64,000 nucleotides of DNA from assembly GCF_901933205.1 (NCBI RefSeq), contig NC_044572.1, positions 62,096,965 to 62,160,964 on the forward strand. Reading direction: 5' to 3'. Below are positions 1 through 11,700 of the stretch, piece by piece. Position numbers and translations under genes: made by a program. The notes under the pieces were generated by a model, which did not search any database, was not told the origin of the DNA, and saw only the letters and a list, made by a program, of their open reading frames with translations. Position 1 is the first letter of the stretch. Each line of letters starts with the position of its first letter. Source of the DNA: Camarhynchus parvulus (taxonomy: Eukaryota > Chordata > Aves > Passeriformes > Thraupidae).

Positions 1-3000
1 AAGTGCCTCCTTTGTGTAACATGTCTGACTCTCCTGGACAGCTTCAAAGCTCTCTAATACTGGAGAGGTTCTCAGGGAGCAGATGATGCATTGCACTTAC
101 ACCTTTTTCTCACTACTGCTTTCCAAGAGATTTAGAGATATTCCTGAACTTGGCACCCCACCCTCTCTGTGAGGCAAATGCAGTGCAAATGTCTTGGCCC
201 TGCAGCTGCAGACAAGAGCTGAGAATCGAGGGAAGCCTTTGGCAGACTTCAGGCTAGATCTTAGAGTTCCCATCAAAAGGTTACCTTAATAAAGCAAGGA
301 GAGTCTGTGTTTAATCATCCTCCTGTCTGGGAGGTGCCTTCCTGATTTTGGAAGATGTTTTGACACTATATTGATGATCTTGTTACTAATTCCTTTGGTG
401 TTTCCTACAAATCATGGAAATTAATACTTTTCCAAACCACACTGTATTCCTAGATAATTGGTTCCAGTGTGCTCCAGAAAAGTGTGTGGTTTTGAAATAC
501 TCAAATTTCACATTAAGGATAGAAAGGAGGAGATCAACTCTGAAAGGGAAAAAAAATTAATGGAAGGTGTCTGTGGCTTAAGCAGAGGGTGAACTCCACC
601 AAGTCAGAGCACAGAGCACACCCATCATTCCAGTAAAAGGAATGCATTCTTGAGAGTTGAAGCATTTCAGCCTGGAAAATGGACAAGATGATAAGGGCTG
701 TTGCCTTTTGATTAGTATTTACCTCTGGCAGAGGAATAACCTGCATTTGAACAGATCTTCCAGCTACAATTAGACACTTTTCAGATGGCAATCCTTAGGA
801 GAGCTATCAGATGCTTGTAGCTTTTATTATCTGTTAGTTTGTAGCAAAAATCTGTGGGAGGTGGGAGGGGAAATAAAGATTTGGAGCAAACTAGGCATTT
901 TAGGGAAGTATGCTCCCTGTAATTGAATTAATTCATATGAAAGCATTTTCCTAAAGATTCCTCTTAATGTAGGCAATTTTTATTCTTTGCTCAAGGTGAG
1001 CACTATATGGGCAGCGAGTTGAGGTGAGAGAGCAAATCCTGCTTTCATGGAATATATTTTAAATCAGGAAACTATTGCTTGTCCCGAGATTCCATAAAAC
1101 ATTTTAAATACTTCAAATATCATTATATGCCTTGTAATGAATAAAGGGTAGGCAATTTTAAGCAAGACATAGGATTAGAGATCTAAAATTATAACTGAGA
1201 AAAAGAAAGAATTTACTTTGAGAAAACTCTGAAGATACTAAGAAAACAAACCAACCAACCAAGAAAAGATAAAATGTTTTTTATCAAAGCTTGCTTTTAA
1301 AACTTCTAGCACAAAAAAAAATGCTCTTGAAAGAACTATACCCCTACATAATCACAGGAGGTAACTCTTACTGGGAATTTTTCCAAATATAAATAGATGA
1401 AAGATAAAACCCATCTGATACTCACTTAGCATGATTTCCTGAATAATATGGACTGTGTAATTTAACCAGTATTAACCAGTGTTTGGTAACTACTGATCTG
1501 TACTACCAGTAAGAAACAAAGAACAATTGTGTCTTTTACTATCACAGACTAAGGCATTGCCATGAGAAGAAATATAATGTCATTAAAATATGCTTTATAA
1601 GAAATCTAGCAAAAAGAGTCAGACAGATTAAGTATTAAAAATATATAATCACTTTAATATGAAAAGGATGTGCCTGGCTCCCTTATCTGTCATTGTCCTT
1701 AATTAGGTAGGAAATAGAGCTCTTCAGTGAGTTCTCTGCCAACTTCCCCTCAACTTACAGCATGACATTATGGAGCCAGAAGTATTTAAAGTACGTGTAT
1801 CAGTCTTTTCTATTCCTAATATTACTTGAACTGACTTGTTTGAGTTGAGGCTTGCTCTGTCATGAGCAGTTTATCTGTGCAGTCATGAGTACTGCAAATG
1901 GAATTGTCCACATAAATAAAGGCTGCAGGACTGGGCTTGAAGTCAGGGAGATTCAGGCTAGTACAGAGGCTTGCCCTGGAGAAGTCTTTGCAGCAGACTT
2001 TACGATGACAATTTCTGGGAATGCTGCTTTGAGGTTTTATGTGCTGAAAGTCCTATGCATGTTTAGAACACATTATAAGCAATTATAACTTTCAGCATCA
2101 GAAATCCTTTGTGAAAGACATTTATTGTAATAGTTTAGCTTTTCTTATTTATTCTTTCATAATATACTGAACCCTTGCTTGGTTCCTAACAGTCCTTTAG
2201 ACTTGAGTGGAGCAATACCACACTTCCCTTTTGGCATGTGCAGTTGCTCAGTAACCAACAAGCTGGGGCAAGACCCACTTTGGACCAGCTTCAGTGCAGA
2301 CCTTACACCTGAACATGTCTTGCAGATCCTACAGAGGAGGTTTTTAGTCTTAGCCAACAGTTTAGAAAAGGTGCAATGTTCACACTGTAGTTGAGATTAC
2401 ACTCTAGGTTCTAGTTCCAAGAAGACTGTGTGAAAAGATTTCTAAGGCTGCAGGGTAGTTAGCCACTTCGAGTTTTATTTTGCAAGGATAGCTGCCTTTT
2501 AAAGACCAAGTGAAAAGTGCACCATTTCTTCCCTAGTACGGCAAAGTGAAATTGAAGTTTCCCCAGGCCCAGAATTAGAGCTTTTTGTAATTTGTGATGT
2601 TCATAAAGCTGTTCAGTACTTGGATTATATTATCATTAAAATGCAGCTGATACTATATTTCACATATTTCCACTGTGTCAGTGTTACTGAGATTAAAAAA
2701 ACCAAAGAAACCCAAACCACTTAGAAAAGTGTACCTTGAAGGCAGAAGTAAATCTTGTCTTTCTTGTATCTCTCTCACTGGATAAATAAAAGCCATGCAA
2801 CTGAGTTATTATCAGACATCTATATCAAGCCATGGTCTTTCACCCTTTTGTTTGACTTGACTTAAACCTTAAGTCAGTGTTCTTAATGATAAGGCTAAAG
2901 CTTTGATTTCTGAATTTCAATCACGTTGTTCCTATTTGTGACTTCTGCACAACCCTTAGCCATTATTCCCAGCTGGTTTAGTCTGTTCCCGAACTGTATT

Positions 3001-5340
3001 TCTCACTAGCTGTTGTTCAGTCAAACTGTGGTTGTATATGTGTGTCCTCACCACTTTGATTTCAGAAGAAAGGTTAATTCCCCCAGAGGTTCTGTCCATG
3101 TTTTGGTTGTGCTGAGTTACTTTTCTAAAACAGCCTTTCATCTTTGCTGTCAGATTAAAGGGAGGAAACCTCAGATCACAATATGAATTGTGGGAAAGGA
3201 CCTAAGTCATTCAGGGAATGCCTTTGGGAGACAGGCAATGCAAGCTTTATTACAGGAGCGAAGAGGGACTGTACAATTAAAACTGTGTGTGGACTAACAG
3301 TTTTAGGAATCCTTCTACCCTAGCTCCTCCTGTGCAGCTCCATTTGTAACAATGACTGTGGGAAAAATTAAATCAGAAGTCTAACTTCTGATTAACTAAC
3401 TTGCAAGTCACTGGTTTGTTGGGGTTTTTTTCAGTCCTCTGCAATAGCAGCAGGCTGGTCTCAGTGACCATGACACTGTACTAGATTTTGTGGGTGATTG
3501 CTATAACTGGTCTGAGTTTTCATATCAAATAAAGTTCATATCCAACCTACAAGAAGTTTGGGAGCTTCCATAGGCCATCTGTTATTCAATTTATATTTTT
3601 ACCTGCAAAGAGCAAGCCTTTTGTCATGTGTTAAAGAAAATAAAATTTGAAGCGACATGACAACAAAGGATCCCCAGTGGTTGCACTCTTTGATAGTCTT
3701 CAATAGACAAGTGAGAGTATGGTCTATTGCTGATAATTTTGATGGTGGTGGTAGTTATGAGATTATTGGTTTTGGTATGTGTTCTTCAGACTGGAGAGAA
3801 CTGGGAGGAGAAATGATGGGGTGTTTTGTTTTCTAAATAAAAGATCATAAGTCTTATTATGCACCTTAATTAGCGCCTTCAGCACTTGTTTCCACCTTCT
3901 ACAGGAACTGATGAAACCTGCTCAACTTCATGTGAGTCTTCTTGATGACATCAATAGACAGCACACAGATCCAAGATCTGTGCTGAGCTGACTTCCATAT
4001 GTTTTAACAAACACAATTCCACCTCCTCTCTCAAGGCTTTGCCTCATTCAGGTTCCTTACTTTGCTGATGTGTCCATTTGTACTGTTCTCCTTTCTAATC
4101 TCTTTCAAGCAAGACCTTCTTTCCTTCTCCACACTTTATGAAGATAACATGTTTGGCTAGAGTGCTTATTTGCCGGCATTGCTAAAAAGTGATTGCGTAA
4201 GGAGGAATTTTGGCTTGGCCAGCATGGGTAACAGCTCAGCTTTCTTAGTAAGCAAGCCTGGTGGATGTACTCCTCCCTCCCCACCCTCCTCCTCCTCCTC
4301 CCAGGGGCAGGGCCCCAGTTCCAAGTCTCTCCCATGGTAGCCAGCAAAGTTCAGCTTCTCTCTCAAAGCAGAAAGTAAACCAGTAAGGGGACTGTGACGA
4401 GGCGCAGAAGGGCTAACAGGAAAGCTGCTCTTTTGCTCCAAGAGGCTGCTGCCATTAATCAGGCTGTTTATATTTACAGCTTTCCCACTCACCCGCACTG
4501 AGCATAAGGCTCACCTCTGAAGACAGAGTCTGAACACTGCTGTGTGCTTGACAGACTGCATGTAGGATCTGTTTGCTAACTAAAGACACTTGAAGGCTGC
4601 AGACTCACTTTTCCTATCTGTAGAACTAAGGCACACACCTGCACTTAGTAAATGCAAAATAATTAGTGATGCTCTGGATAATGTTTGTGAGCCAACTCCC
4701 TGCTCACAAGTGCCTTAATCTCAGTTTGGGACTTGCAGTCACAAGAGAACTGCATGGATGTGCTGGAGTGATGCTTGCATACCAGACATTCCTAATCATA
4801 AAGATGAAGAGGGGTGAGAGCTTTCTGGGTAGGGGGAATAATGGCAGGGTTGTCCTTTCCGTCAGTTCACTGGGGCCTGCCTACTGATTTAAATTGTAAA
4901 TAACTTTACAAACCAGCTGTGGCACTTTGTTTTCACTTAGGCAAAGCATCTGATTTCTCTAACACATAGGAGAAGACTGAAAGAAAAAAAAAGGAAAAAT
5001 ATCTATTAATTTAACATCAATCCCTTTTCATAACTTAATAGTTATATTAACCACAGATAGGTGATGTCAGCTCCTTTGGGACCTTGTGATCTTACTTTTT
5101 AAGAGTACAAAACTGTTTCCTTTCCCTTTCCTTTCCACTACCATAAAATATTATCATCACCATGATGTTTAAAGACTGAATAGTGGCATATGTCTGGTAG
5201 GGTCAGCAAGAAAGGTTCCCTGCTATCATGTCACCTAACCCAATCAAGCTCACTCTTAAAATTAGCTTAATTTAGTCCTCTGGTCTTCTGTGTAAGAAGC
5301 CATTCCTCTGGGGGTAGAAGTAAATTCATTTCCAGCCTGA
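1..5340. other. Intergenic sequence upstream of KIF13A, distal part
   Basis: AT-rich non-coding sequence. I see no exon with recognisable protein homology, no tRNA or rRNA, and no full-length transposon. Open frames are short (110 codons at most) and show no family motif. Local simple sequence includes a CCT-rich tract at about 4277-4301 and a TTTCC-type pyrimidine tract at about 5115-5136. In mammals the neighbour on the 5' side of KIF13A is NHLRC1, a single-exon gene of roughly 400 codons; no such ORF is present, so that neighbour, if syntenic here, lies further left. Confidence 0.7.
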
Positions 5341-5930
5341 GACAGAATGATTGAGGTTGGCAGGGACCTTTGGAGCCCATCTGATCCAACTCCCCTTCCC
5401 AAGCAGGGCCACCTGGTAGCACAGGACCGTGTCCAGATGGCTTTTGAGTATCTGTAAGGATGAAGCCTCTACAATCTCTGTGGGCAACCTGTGCCAGTAG
5501 TCAGTCACTAGTCAGTCACCTTCACAGTGAAAAAGTGTTTCCCAGTGTTCAGAGGGAACCTCCTGTGTTTCAGTGTGTGCCCATTTCCTCCTGGCCTGTC
5601 ACTAGGCACCACTGAAGAGAGCCTGGCTCCCTCTTCTTTGCACCCCTCTTCAGATGTATCTATACATTGATGAGATTCCTCCCTTTGAGTCTTCTCCATG
5701 CTAAATAGCCCCAGTTGTCTCAGCCCTTCTTCTTAGGAGATGCTCCAGAGCCTAAATCATCTTTGTGGCCCTTCACTGGACTGTCTCCATTATGTCCATG
5801 TCCCTCTTGTACTGGAGAGCCCCGAACTGGACACAGCATTTCAGGTGTGGCATCACCGGTGCTGGGGTAGAGTCACCTCCCTTGACCTGCTGGCAGTGCT
5901 CCTCCTAAAGCAGCACAGAATACAAGGACT
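5341..5930 (-). mobile_element. CR1 LINE fragment (3' end, antisense)
   Basis: On the + strand this reads as the reverse complement of a CR1 3' region. It starts with the typical GATTGAGGTTGGCAGGGACC block at 5349-5368, followed by CATCTGATCCAACTCC, then CTGTGGGCAACCTGTGCCAG, and the GGTGTGGCATCACC-like segment near 5845. About 590 bp are retained, so it is longer than the other two copies in the window. The element is 5'-truncated, as CR1 copies usually are, and no intact reverse transcriptase frame remains; the two short minus-strand frames here are relics. It is divergent, so an old insertion. The terminal short 3' repeats expected just left of 5341 are not clear. Confidence 0.85.
5498..5519. 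repeat. 11-bp perfect tandem duplication inside CR1
   Basis: TAGTCAGTCAC occurs twice back to back (5498-5508 and 5509-5519) inside the CR1 fragment. It is probably a replication-slippage duplication after insertion. Confidence 0.9.
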
Positions 5931-7745
5931 GTATAAAAGAGAGTTTACTCTCATTTGTTCTTGTCCTAGTGTTTTTCCTGGAACTTCAGTAGCACCATGC
6001 TTTTGACTGGCCTGAAAGAAAGCATAAACAGCCATATCCCTTCTCAGTCTTTATTTTGCTAGACTAAACAAACTGAATTTTTTTAGTCTGCTCTTCTTTG
6101 ATAATCACCATTCCACAGTTCTCCCAGTAACCCTTTAATGTGTCTGTTCTGTTTTGAACTCCTCTTCCTAAATGCTGTACTGAGTTTTCCAGGTGCAATC
6201 TCGGCTATGCTTTTTATCATGTCATCTGTACCTCTTCTTTCACTGTAGGAAATAACTGAAATGATTACTGAACTACATAGATTTTCATTCAGGTAATACT
6301 TGGTTGAGTCCAGGATGAAGATCCACAGCCCTGCTCATCCTGGTATAAACAAATTTAGGAAGGTATTTGAGTTGGGGATGGAGTGTTCCCTGAAATAAAT
6401 AAGGGATGGCATGCACATAATTAATATCAATAGCAATAAAAATGTAAATAAAGCCACCATTTCTTTCCTGGACAGATAAGGAATGTTAGTTACATAGAAC
6501 ACAACTAGCTGTCAGAGGAAGACACAACTGTTGCTCATATCTGAGGTTATAATTGCAGGGATGTTAAATTTCCTGCCATAACCAAATCCCTCCCAAGATG
6601 ACAGTAAAGTTCAGTTTGGATTCAGTAAAAGCTTTAGTCACACTTTTGTAGTACAGGGAGATGTATCCGAGCCATATAAAAATTTTTTTTTACTTCCCAT
6701 CATTTCCCTTGCTACCTTTGCCCCCTTTTTTACTTCCCATCAGTTTCTTTGCTATAGCTGCATTCCTCTGCTTCTAAGCTAATTTATTTCTATTAATAGG
6801 ACTTCTCATCTGTAGGTAGTAATGATCATTAAAGTTCACACAGTACTTTGAAACTATTTTTCTGTTCTAAGTGATAGGAGATGGGGAACAGAGCTCCCTG
6901 CCCCCTCTTCTTCAGAGAGTGGAGCAAAGAGATTGTCCTCTGCAAAATGGTCATGGAGTTAAATGTAGCTGAAATTGAGCAGCTCCACTTACAGGTGGGT
7001 TAGTTTCATTTACTGCACTGATCTTGGGATGAAGTTTATAAAAGCCTATTGCAATAGTGTATCAGGGGCAGGGAGAAAATATCAGATTTTTTCAGTGAAA
7101 TTGCATGTGATATTTTTCCCCCCACAGCAAGGAATGTTTCAGCTCAATGTAGATGTGACTACGCCTGTGTTGGGAACATTCATTTGTTGTAATTGTTCAC
7201 CTCTGATCCCAGTGTGAGATCTACTGTGGAGCAGCCAAGGTGGGCATGGAGGCAGAGCTAGGATCTAGCAGAGGGCATCACCCCAGCGAGGTGAAACCAA
7301 TCAGGTAATTCAAAACATATGTAAATTAGCCTTTAAGCACAGATTTAGTCTGTTCATCACAGAAAGCCAACTCTGTTCAGAGCTGAGGTAGGTTTAAACT
7401 GCAGTGCCTATTCAGAGCTATTTACCTTGTGTAGCTTTGAGCAGCACCTGCCAGGCAGGGTAATGTTTAGGTGCATATATTCTGCATTTGTTCTTAATGC
7501 TGGCAGTTCAAACTGCTTCATTTTTTTTCTGAGTGTCAGAAGAGCATTTGCCACTGCAGCCCCTTTCTGGGCCCAGAGTGTTGCCATAAATATGCTGGAC
7601 ATAGAGGACAATTTTCACGCCTCCTGCACAGCTTTAGAGACAGTCAAAACAGATCTTTGATAAGACAGAGGTGGCAACCATCCAGCCTGACTAATGTCCA
7701 GCTTGAGTTTGGAGTGAGAAGGAAGTGGAAAAGCAGCCTGAAAAG
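5931..7745. other. Intergenic sequence, no gene seen
   Basis: AT-rich sequence with no supported exon. It contains the 40-bp tandem duplication listed separately. A good-looking splice acceptor (long C/T tract then CAG) ends near 7127, but what follows is not a recognisable coding exon. Confidence 0.6.
6683..6756. repeat. Two-copy tandem duplication, 40-bp period
   Basis: A T-run followed by TACTTCCCATCA, then a TTTC...TTGCTA segment, appears twice. The TACTTCCCAT core starts at 6691 and again at 6731, exactly 40 bp apart. Copies differ by a few substitutions. Confidence 0.8.
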
Positions 7746-7749
7746 TGCC

Positions 7750-8110
7750 CTCAGACAGGTCACTGGCTAAATACCTGCCCTCACACTCTCGTAAATTCAG
7801 CGAATCTGTCCGGAAGGGTTACTTGCAAAACCTAGTGATGTGTGACATAAATTTGGTTCCTGGTGTGCAATTATGGGGAGATATTTGCTTCCCCAGGTGC
7901 TCTCTAAATGCATCTTATTAAATGAAAAATTCAAATTTGCCTGCATAACAGGACAGTCATTTGTGTCCTGTCACAAATATAGTCACATTTTATCCCACTC
8001 CTCCAATATGAAATATTTCTCCCTTCCATAACGACCATGCCTCCTTTCAACGTGCTAAATATTATTAAAAATAAATGCATGAATTATGAGCCATTCTTGT
8101 TTTTCAACAA
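7750..8110. promoter_or_regulatory. Candidate conserved non-coding block upstream of KIF13A
   Basis: About 360 bp of mixed-composition sequence with no simple repeats and no transposon signature. It contains a perfect 8-bp inverted repeat (7948-7955 with 7964-7971), several ATTA/TAAT homeodomain-type cores and an AAATATTATTAAAAATAAAT segment. It lies about 4 kb upstream of the KIF13A start. The call rests on appearance only; conservation was not tested. Confidence 0.25.
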
Positions 8111-11100
8111 CAGGAAAAGTGAACGATGTATCAATTATTTTTGTTAAAGCTATGGTTTCTTCCTGTTTTTTTTTCTAACTTAAGTGTAATGTATTAGATT
8201 ATCTGTTGGTTCTATAATATTTATATATTTATATATTTATATTACAAATATCACATATTTGTTCATTTTGTGTCTTTCTGACTGGATGATGCTATAATGT
8301 GTTTGGGTTCAAAATAGAGGTTTTTTTCTCTGTTAATTCAAATTCTAAAAAATACTTCATAAAATTTTGTAAACACAAAACTCTTATTTGGGCCAGTCTT
8401 ATAAAATACACTCCTTGGGTTAAATTTAGTAGTAAAAACCTTCACTGTAAGCATTTCTTGGATTTCAGGTGCTGTAAAATTAAACACTTTGTCTTTCTTT
8501 TATCACTTTCAACACCAAAAGAATAGCTCTGCTTTCCATGCTCCCACTGCTGCCAGCTCCTCCTCCCCTCTGGCTCCTGTGACACGAGATGAAGTTGGAT
8601 ATGCCAGTGACAGCATGCATCAGTCAGGCACAGTAAGGTATGTGCTGGGGATGCTGCTGACAGGATGTATATTCTTGGCAGGCTCCGTGACATTTCTCCT
8701 TGCCCTTTGCTGAAGAAAGGAGGTCACTGGAACACCATCAGGGCTTCAGGCATCAACCTGGATGCACAGCATCACTCCCCCATTTCCATGTCATGAAGCA
8801 GAGCAATTGACCCTCCTGCTCAGAATATATGGGAAGACATGGGCAAATCACATCAAATCCCATTACCTGTCTTATGCCTTGGGAAGATGAGGAGCAATTG
8901 AAATTTCCCACCAAACCAAAGGAAGGAGCAATATTTTCTTTAAGCTCTTTGCTGAACTGTGGATCAATGGGCAAATGTACAGAAATGCTCTAAGGCAATA
9001 AAGAAGAATGAAACAGATGAAAAACAAGAAACAGACAAAGATTAAATTCTGGCCCTAGTAAAGCTCCAAAATTCCTGTTGACTGCAGTAGTAGAGAGTCA
9101 GAAAAAAATAGAGGGTGGAGGAAAACAGGGAGAGGAAAGGGAAATCAGGGGAGGACGGCTCCAGATGATTTTATCCCCATGTTTCCATCTGAGTTCCCCC
9201 CACCCACCATCAGTCTCCACTTTCTCCAGCTCTCACCTCTTTTCATTGCTGAAGCAGTAAGCTGTCATTTCTCATCCGGTATCTCCCATCCATCCATCAG
9301 CATGTCTGGGATAGCTGGCAGCTAATTCCGATGGGTTAGCGACCCATCAGTATCCCTTGCCAGTTCCCACGGGGCATGTAAACTGATCAAGTTAACAAAT
9401 TCTGACAGGTGAGAGACATTCATCCTCAGTTCCTACCAGTAGCAAAGACAGAGATGTAAAAGGTTCCATATGGTATTCAATGGGGAGATACAATGCCAGA
9501 AGAGAAACGTCTCATTGGCCTGAATTCACAGATTGTTCTTTGATCTACCTAATAATCTCATGGGGCCTCTATAACATGACCCTCTTCCTATTCTGCCCTA
9601 ATGGCAAAGGGTTAGGGGAGACCAGAAATACATTCTACTGTAAGCATGCTGCCCAGTAGGAGTGGTCAGGTCATGGTACAAATGTTGCCAAAAGCCCTTT
9701 CTTGAGAGGGCAGAAACACCTGGCAGAACCAAGAAAACATTTTTGGTAGCTGTTTCTCAGGGTACATTGATGTGAATGAAAGATTAAAAGTCCCTTTTTC
9801 AACTACCTAACACTTGAATAAATCAGAATTTCACAAGAAGTGAACAGTTACAGTTTGCATTAGAACAAACTAGGTTGCATCTGCCTTTTCAAAGAGTGTT
9901 GCATGGTTGGCTTTCTGTACCTGAAAATGGTGGAATATAATTCACCAGACATTCATAAAAATTTCTTCCCAAGACTCTTCCCACAGCCAAAATCATAGTC
10001 AATCTTATAAAGACTCCCTTTAGTTTCTCTTCAGCTAATGTAATTGTTTTTATGTAATCTTGCAATGATGTAGTTTTTCCACTAAGAGGTGGAAAATTGA
10101 GACGGAAGGGAGTATTTTCCCTTCCATCTGTTGGCTGTCTTCTCTTTCCCAGCAGTGTCCAAATTTCACAGAACAACTCCCTTTCTGCACAGACATTTCA
10201 GACCTCATGCCTTGTCTTGAGCCAGCGCTCACTTTGATCTGGGTTCTTACAGTCTACAGCAGTAAATAGGATGTCTCATGTCAACAACACTCCTTTTCTT
10301 TACTCGTTGGGCCACATGCTTATGATGCATTTCATAATGAACTTCATTCCTTATGCCTGCTTCTACAGGCAAGAAGTCCATGTGCACCAGCTACTCCTGC
10401 TAACATTCTCCAGATGCCCGGCTCTATTTGGTAACCATTCTCTTCTGCTGTGCTAAGTGCACGGCTCATTTCCTTTCAGCATTCCTGCAAGTTGTGACCA
10501 CTTGGGACAGCCAGGCCTCCTCCAGAAACAGTCCTCTCAGTCACTTTGCAGGACCCTGGTTGGTGTGCTGGCAGCTGGGAAGGGGTTGATCGTCTAAGCC
10601 TTCCTCCATTGTTTCCACCTCTGTTTGAAAGGTCTGCTCTTTCTCAGTGCAGCTATCTATTCATCACTGGTTGTTTAGCCCGTTCTCCTAACAGTGGTTT
10701 AGCCCCAGAGTAGACAAAGTAATCCCATTTGGGTTTGAGCCTGTCTTCCATAAAGAAAATCTTATAGACATCACTGTTTTGCACCGGGATTCCTGCCAGT
10801 TAGCTGCATTGATAATAAAGATTGATTCTTTGGAAGATATTTTACTGAAGCTAAGGAAACACTTTTGGGGAGAAAAGGTTTTAACAAGACACTTTGAAAA
10901 GAGCCCTATTGCATTTTTAACTAAAAATCTTTCTTGGCTTGCCCACTGGAAGCTCAGTCATCCTCGGAGCTCTCGGTTGCTGGATAAAACACCATTGTTT
11001 GTAACGCTTTCCCCCAAAACTGAACTGGCCACTACCCTGTCCTGCAGTGTTTGGGCCGGCACTCGTTAATGGTGGCCTGTCGCTGCCTGGAACAGCAGGA

Positions 11101-11329
11101 CAGCGCGGTGGCCCCGGCACTTCGCAGGTAGCCCTTCATAGCCAAGGAGGTGCGGCTGGGGCCCGGGCAGGGCTCCTTCTCCATCACCTCGAGGTGCTGC
11201 ACCGTTTCCAGGCCTACGTTACACCCAGGTCATCCTGGCTTGTGCATATTTTGTCAAAAGAACATCCCCTGACGCTACAACATTTTTTCCGTGGCAGATT
11301 GTGGCCGTTCCTTTCCTTGTCCCCAGGAA
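8111..11329. other. Proximal intergenic sequence upstream of the CpG island
   Basis: No supported gene. The sequence passes from AT-rich (TATATTTA-type low complexity at about 8216-8246) to more balanced composition, and CpG becomes common from about 11040. A 74-codon frame at 8489-8713 ends in a hydrophobic stretch, but it has no recognisable homologue and is most likely chance. A short perfect hairpin lies at 9330-9348. Distal promoter elements of KIF13A could sit here. Confidence 0.55.
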
Positions 11330-11525
11330 ACTCGATGTACGGTCGGGCAGGCCGGTGTCTCTGCGGTGGCGGCGTACACCTGCACAGGGCAGGACGGTGG
11401 CTGTCGGGCAGGGCCCGCGGGCAGACCCCGCTCCCGCGGCATCCCGGCTCCCGCCGGCGCCGCCTTCCCGCGCAGCGCGCATCCCTCCGCGCACGCTCCC
11501 TGGGAAGCAGCGGCCGGCCGAGGAT

Positions 11526-11700
11526 GGGGCGGGGGGAGAGGGAGTCTCCCCACGCCCCCGCTCCGAAGGCGCTCGGGTGTTTCCGTCGCTCTCCGGCGCC
11601 ATCGCCTTTCCCCGCCCTCTCGCCGCCTGCCTGGGCGCCCGCACTCCCCGCGGCGCCGCGGGAGGAGGAGGAGGCGGAAGATGGCGGTGGGGATTGGCAG
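11526..11700 (+). promoter_or_regulatory. KIF13A: KIF13A core promoter motif cluster
   Basis: Visible motifs are GGGGCGGGG (Sp/KLF GC box, 11526-11534), CCCCGCCC (reverse GC box, 11610-11617), CGGAAG (ETS core, 11675-11680), AAGATGGCGG (YY1 type, 11678-11687) and an inverted CCAAT box ATTGG in GGATTGGCAG (11693-11697, NF-Y type). No TATA box stands at a suitable distance, which is typical of a CpG-island promoter with dispersed initiation. YY1 motifs of this orientation often lie at or just downstream of start sites, so initiation around 11660-11720 is plausible, but the sequence does not fix it. Confidence 0.5.

Noticed and set aside
8489..8713. 74-codon frame with a hydrophobic C-terminal stretch
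   Set aside because: It looks like a tail-anchored small protein at first sight, but there is no homology, no clear start context and no promoter.
9330..9348. Hairpin GATGGGT-TAGCG-ACCCATC
   Set aside because: A 7-bp stem is too short and isolated to support an RNA gene or terminator.
1..11000. NHLRC1 or another syntenic neighbour upstream of KIF13A
   Set aside because: No single-exon ORF of the expected size (about 400 codons) and no RING/NHL-repeat motifs were found.
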